Below are positions 61,401 through 64,000 of a stretch of 64,000 bases of DNA, one piece after another; positions within the stretch are counted from its first letter, which is position 1, and each line of letters begins with the position of its first letter. The stretch spans positions 8,804,001 through 8,868,000 of the forward strand of contig CM060202.1 in NCBI GenBank assembly GCA_030562195.1. The letters run 5' to 3'. This stretch comes from Nipponacmea schrenckii. Lineage: Eukaryota > Mollusca > Gastropoda > Lottiidae. The notes beneath the pieces were generated by a model, which searched no databases, had not been told where the DNA came from, and saw only the letters and a program-made list of their open reading frames with translations. Made by a program: the position numbers and the translations under genes.

Positions 61401-62311
61401 TAAAAACAAAAACAGACTGTCCTTTAAGATTATCCCTTGTTGTTTGATGTCCTACATGTTGAGAATGAGCCATTTTTTTGTAGGTGTATGTCAGTACGAA
61501 TGAAAGATAAGATTATTCTCCATATTCTGGTGTTATGTCTAATAGTAGATAATTTTACTCTGGAATATTCTGATATTCTTACTGACTTAAAAATTGGTGG
61601 GAAAAGGTAAGAGTTATTGAATTTTTAATGCTCTTGAGGCATTATCAACTTTGAAATTCAATATTTTTTTATCACTAGTATTATGAAGATTGCTAAATAT
61701 AGAGTAAAATCAAACACCACAATATTATGAAAGTTGTTCAACACTATAAAACAATGTAATGTAGTTTCTTCACCCTTATAATCAAATGCTTAGTCTAAGT
61801 GACCTACTTAGTGATATTCACTTTGCGCTTTGATTTTAGTTTAAAGTCCTTTGTTGTGACTAAGCAATATAATTAGAAACTAGATAACAAATTTTTTGAA
61901 CCAATCAACCGTTTTGCTTTCCCACAATTAGTCTTGATTACGGGAGATGATTGAGGGAGATGAGGGGGGTTCAGTTAGGAATGTTTAACTTAGCTTAAAG
62001 AAAACCAAACAAAATAGCAATCTGATTTTAATTAAATTTGTGAACATAATAATTGACCAAGTTTTTACTGTACATGATTTTAGTACCTTGCACAGTTGTG
62101 ATCATTGATCACTAATAGAGTCATGCTTGTCAGAGCATTTGTTTGGATTCAATTCGAAACCTTTCTGAATTTCAGGATGCCTTTATTACTAAGAAGTGTT
62201 GGCTGCCAGATCAAGTCTAGAGTAGTCAACAAAGTAAATGTTAGAACAGCACATCTTACAGCGCCCCTACAATTACCATCACAAAATCTATTGTCTTCAA
62301 AACGAAAATAA
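49401..62311 (+). CDS. POLR1E: DNA-directed RNA polymerase I subunit RPA49 (POLR1E), 11 exons
   Basis: Pol I-specific subunit of the nucleolus; with RPA34 it forms a TFIIF-like heterodimer and its C-terminal tandem winged helix has a TFIIE-like role in rRNA transcription. Model: join(49401..49452, 50256..50383, 51230..51309, 52583..52668, 54581..54639, 54962..55205, 55753..55840, 56288..56427, 60594..60690, 61484..61606, 62176..62311). This gives 1233 nt and 410 residues. All introns are GT-AG and every phase joins correctly. Residues 1-115 are the dimerisation domain (KFTNGRIKKE, YIGDTQNN, NYYVGVRNKRTGKMKVFDAE, LFHMIPD). Residues 136-216 are the linker (FGSTKRQRLVTQ, LPPHHLDAEKPEDIYKAEE). 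Residues 217-410 are the winged-helix region (RRWEKCKCLLYIHCLIVLYR, RMKDKIILHILVLCLIVDNF). It ends in a basic tail (SSKRK). The length is close to the ~419 residues of the human protein. Exons 1 and 2 are the least certain. Introns carry many repeats; intron 8 is 4.2 kb. Confidence 0.94.
50995..51172 (-). mobile_element. SINE-2 copy with tRNA-like head, antisense in POLR1E intron 2
   Basis: On the minus strand: GTGAGTTCTAATCTCGATCG (B box-like), CACCCAGCTGTAAATGGGTA, GATAATCCAGGAAAGATCAA, GGCCAAGGACCAGCTGG and TAGAAAGGATCC. This is the fullest SINE-2 in the window and shows the family to be tRNA-derived. Its edge lies about 60 bp from exon 3. A GAAA-rich microsatellite borders it at 50935-50957. 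Confidence 0.75.
51872..52185 (+). repeat. Dispersed repeat R1, copy 2 (POLR1E intron 3)
   Basis: Direct-orientation relative of 48716-49085, lacking the TA expansion. It begins near TTTTAAACTTAGCCAAAAAG and ends near TATGTTCATGCTAAGACGC. Non-coding. Confidence 0.7.
52869..54020. mobile_element. 1.15-kb TIR element in POLR1E intron 4
   Basis: Ends are inverted repeats: left AAGTAAATTGTCTGTTTTAC at 52877, right (complement) AAGTAAATTGTCTGTTTGAC ending at 54015. Both extend outward to a CCGTA-like edge. Both sub-terminal regions carry GGAGCG motifs and long A/T tracts. No transposase frame is seen, so it is non-autonomous. The target duplication could not be settled by eye. Confidence 0.75.
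55341..55461. mobile_element. 121-bp foldback MITE in POLR1E intron 6
   Basis: Arms 55341-55372 and 55430-55461 are perfect 32-bp reverse complements, starting GTCTCATAAGCATTATTGG. The centre has a weaker inner stem (CATTCATAAATGA with TCATTTATTCAGAATG). The element is flanked by AAACATT on both sides (55334-55340 region and 55462-55468), a plausible 7-bp target duplication. In a POLR1E pre-mRNA it would form a long hairpin. Confidence 0.82.
57473..59919 (-). repeat. 283-bp tandem array of tRNA-like Pol III units (nine units)
   Basis: Unit starts (GATAGAGGGGGG) at 57473, 57756, 58039, 58322, 58605, 58888, 59171, 59454 and 59737 give an exact 283-bp period; the ninth unit is partial. Copies are nearly identical. 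Each unit, read on the minus strand, begins with a tRNA-like head and a T6 run lies immediately before the next head. No run of four or more T occurs between, so each unit looks like a self-contained Pol III transcription unit of about 280 nt. The array is flanked by a shared 27-bp sequence of the host element (ATTGACATTTCGATATACTG plus TTTTTGA). It is antisense to POLR1E. Confidence 0.93.
57547..57634 (-). other. tRNA-like head of array unit (first of nine)
   Basis: On the minus strand an A box TGGCTCAGTGG (57615-57625) and a perfect B box GGTTCGAATCC (57561-57571) are 43 bp apart, as in tRNA genes. A D-arm can form (GCTC/GAGT). A 5-bp stem GTCGT/GCGAC encloses the 7-base loop CTGCTAG, whose position 34-36 triplet would be GCT (serine-like). 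The acceptor ends do not pair and too many bases separate the D and anticodon arms, so this is a tRNA-derived promoter head, not a functional tRNA gene. It is repeated every 283 bp up to about 59811-59898. Confidence 0.75.
60965..61225. repeat. 13-bp minisatellite (ATTGGTAGCAAAC) in POLR1E intron 9
   Basis: About 18 imperfect tandem copies of ATTGGTAGCAAAC/ATTGGTAGCATAC. Three more copies of ATTGGTAGCATAC are scattered upstream (60865-60950). The cysteine-rich open frames on the minus strand (60749-61244) are artefacts of reading this repeat. Confidence 0.9.
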
Positions 62312-62312
62312 A
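62307..62312 (+). terminator. AATAAA overlapping the POLR1E stop codon
   Basis: The stop codon TAA (62309-62311) lies inside AATAAA. A T-rich stretch follows at 62323-62340. If used, the 3' UTR would be only about 15-30 nt. A second AATAAA at 62678-62683 gives a more conventional UTR. Confidence 0.45.
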
Positions 62313-62699
62313 GAAATTCAGTTATTTTTCGTCTTTTTTTCGGTGAAAATTGAAAAAATTAAGTGCCTGTTCATGATCAAAGTCTAATAACGATTAAGGT
62401 CATTCGGTCATTATTAGCTGCATTGACAAACTTGATACCTATTAACCAACTTAGATATAGATCAACACAAAGTAGCTCACTGTAAAATCACTTAGAGTTT
62501 TGTTTACAAACAAACGTGTTTGTTGCCCCTTTTGAGCCCCACACTATTTCACTTGTCTTAAGTGTATTTGGAAAAAGGGTGCTATATCGTTTCAAGAGTT
62601 CACATGTTGTGTCCAATTTTTGTTAACTTAAAATGGAGTGTGGGAACTCTAACATACAATGGCATTCTGAAATGATCAATAAATAGACATAAATTTAAA
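62312..62699. other. POLR1E 3' flank
   Basis: AT-rich sequence directly after POLR1E, ending just after the alternative AATAAA at 62678. No gene seen. Confidence 0.4.
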
Positions 62700-63016
62700 G
62701 TTTTACTAGGACAAAACATCTAACACGAGATTTTGAAGCCCAAGCTGGATTAAGTTCTCTGAATAAATTATGAGTGTATTTAAAGAAGTTGTCAGTTTAA
62801 TCCCCATTTTGGAGACTACTGTTATTGACAACAAGCCAAGAGTCCAATACCAGTGTTGGATATTGGTCTGCAAAGAGTTCATTCTCATGTGTTCTACAAA
62901 ATATTTTCTTATCTGAACCAATTGCACTAATAAGAGGGTGCCGACAAGGAGACCCATTACCTCCCTACCTCTTCATCATTTATATCCGAATATTCAATGT
63001 CACAGATGTATTTTAA
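62700..63016 (+). pseudogene. Decayed non-LTR (LINE) reverse transcriptase fragment
   Basis: The frame ending at 63016 contains SCVLQNIFLSEPIALIRGCR followed by QGDPLPPYLFIIYIRIFN. RGCRQGDPLSPYLF is the well-known RT motif region of LINE elements. The upstream part is out of frame or has stops, and the catalytic YADD motif is not seen downstream. It is a short, dead remnant. Confidence 0.8.
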
Positions 63017-64000
63017 GTCTCAGATAAAGCATAACACTTGTTAAAATGTATTTTGTGTATACATTGTAATTTCTTGTCCCAAGATATGAAGTATACCATA
63101 TAGGATAAACAAGAAATTTTTAAACTTGGCCAAAATGATTCTTTGTTGATCAGTGGTCTTGATGTCCAAACTGTAAGACAGAATTCCTTTATAATCCATG
63201 AAATCCAAAAGACTAAGTTAGTTTGAAACTAAAAAAACCTCAACAAAATTTAAAAAATCACATGCCCAGAATTTTACACCAAGAAATTTATATTACATAC
63301 CAAGACATTCAATTACATACCAAGATGTTTATATTTACATACATGTATATTTTTGTGAGTGTAAATAAACAAAATTCTTGGAATATAATAGAAATTTGTC
63401 ACAAATATTTTGGGGAATAGAAATAATATACTGTTCTTGAAACCTCACTTTTAGTCAGGGTATATAATTTTGGAACATTATATAATTAACATTCTTGGGA
63501 CTTGAAATGAATTTCCTAGAATAAAATGTAAACTTCTTGGTATATTGATATTCATATTGAACTTTTCACTGTTTTGGCATTCCATACTTTTAGAAATGTT
63601 TTTCAATGACTATTCAATGGCTCTACAATTGATGCCTTGAGCACTATTTTAACTTTACTAAATGAATATATTGTGTAATAAAGAGATCTATTCTTTAGTC
63701 ATGGCACCTGGTTTGTTAAACTGATGCATAAATATTCTTTTTGACCAAGTTTGAGACATTAAATTTTATATCCATTGTAAGAGGTAGTTTATTCTTCACC
63801 AATCTTGACTTTCAATTAGGTGAGTGTGATTGTAATAATAACATATAATTGGAATTACGAAAGCACAGGCTGCAACAGTGTAGAAAAACAAATAATTAAA
63901 ATTCATAAAACTGAATAATTTAAGAAGTGATAGGTTTTAGTTTACTATGGACTAGAATATCATTAAATATCTTATTACATATCAACCCGATATCTAAATG
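63017..64000. other. No gene seen to the window end
   Basis: AT-rich DNA. A short piece with TTTTTAAACTTGGCCAAAAT at 63117-63136 resembles the start of dispersed repeat R1. The open frame at 63223-63420 is low complexity. No exon is recognised. Confidence 0.35.

Noticed and set aside
62706..62957. 83-codon minus-strand frame
   Set aside because: It is the antisense of the LINE reverse-transcriptase remnant, which has its recognisable motif on the plus strand.

Overview
The window is AT-rich animal nuclear DNA. Genes have GT-AG introns, and a cholecystokinin/sulfakinin-type receptor, an ankyrin-SOCS protein, a Tctex-type dynein light chain and RNA polymerase I subunit POLR1E are typical bilaterian genes. 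The dense mix of tRNA-derived SINEs, Penelope-like fragments, small foldback elements and minisatellites suggests a lophotrochozoan, most likely a mollusc. That placement is an inference from repeat style, not proof.

Layout. 1-5.5 kb: a 26-bp minisatellite, then the first coding exon of a CCK/sulfakinin-like GPCR on the minus strand; its other exons were not found and probably lie left of the window. 5.5-18.5 kb: no gene seen; dispersed repeats, two long-arm hairpins and a 0.5-kb inverted repeat. 18.5-26.1 kb: minisatellites with 36-, 27- and 36-bp units. The last, about 3.7 kb, has a 360-bp higher-order repeat and is split by a 491-bp TIR element flanked by TTAA. 27.7-29.2 kb: a two-exon ASB-type gene (ankyrin repeats plus SOCS box, + strand). 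30.3-47.1 kb: tandem repeats, then a rearranged tandem duplication with the order A1-B1-A2-X-B2. A carries a 5'-truncated Penelope-like element with a GIY-YIG endonuclease domain. The DNA at both edges of X implies a 9.8-kb tandem duplication followed by loss of 3.9 kb from the first copy.

47.5-62.3 kb is the gene-rich end. A single-exon Tctex1-domain gene (minus) lies head-to-head with POLR1E (plus). POLR1E can be built completely from 11 exons with matching intron phases, giving 410 residues. Its introns are loaded with repeats. Intron 8 holds a TIR element interrupted by nine 283-bp units, each with a tRNA-like antisense Pol III promoter (A and B boxes) and an oligo-T run just before the next unit. 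62.3-64 kb holds a decayed LINE reverse-transcriptase fragment and otherwise no gene.

The genes share no evident pathway: neuropeptide signalling, ubiquitin ligase substrate selection, dynein transport and rRNA transcription. The most unusual structures are the Pol III-type array inside the Pol I subunit gene, the A-B-A-X-B duplication, and the minisatellite with its own higher-order structure.
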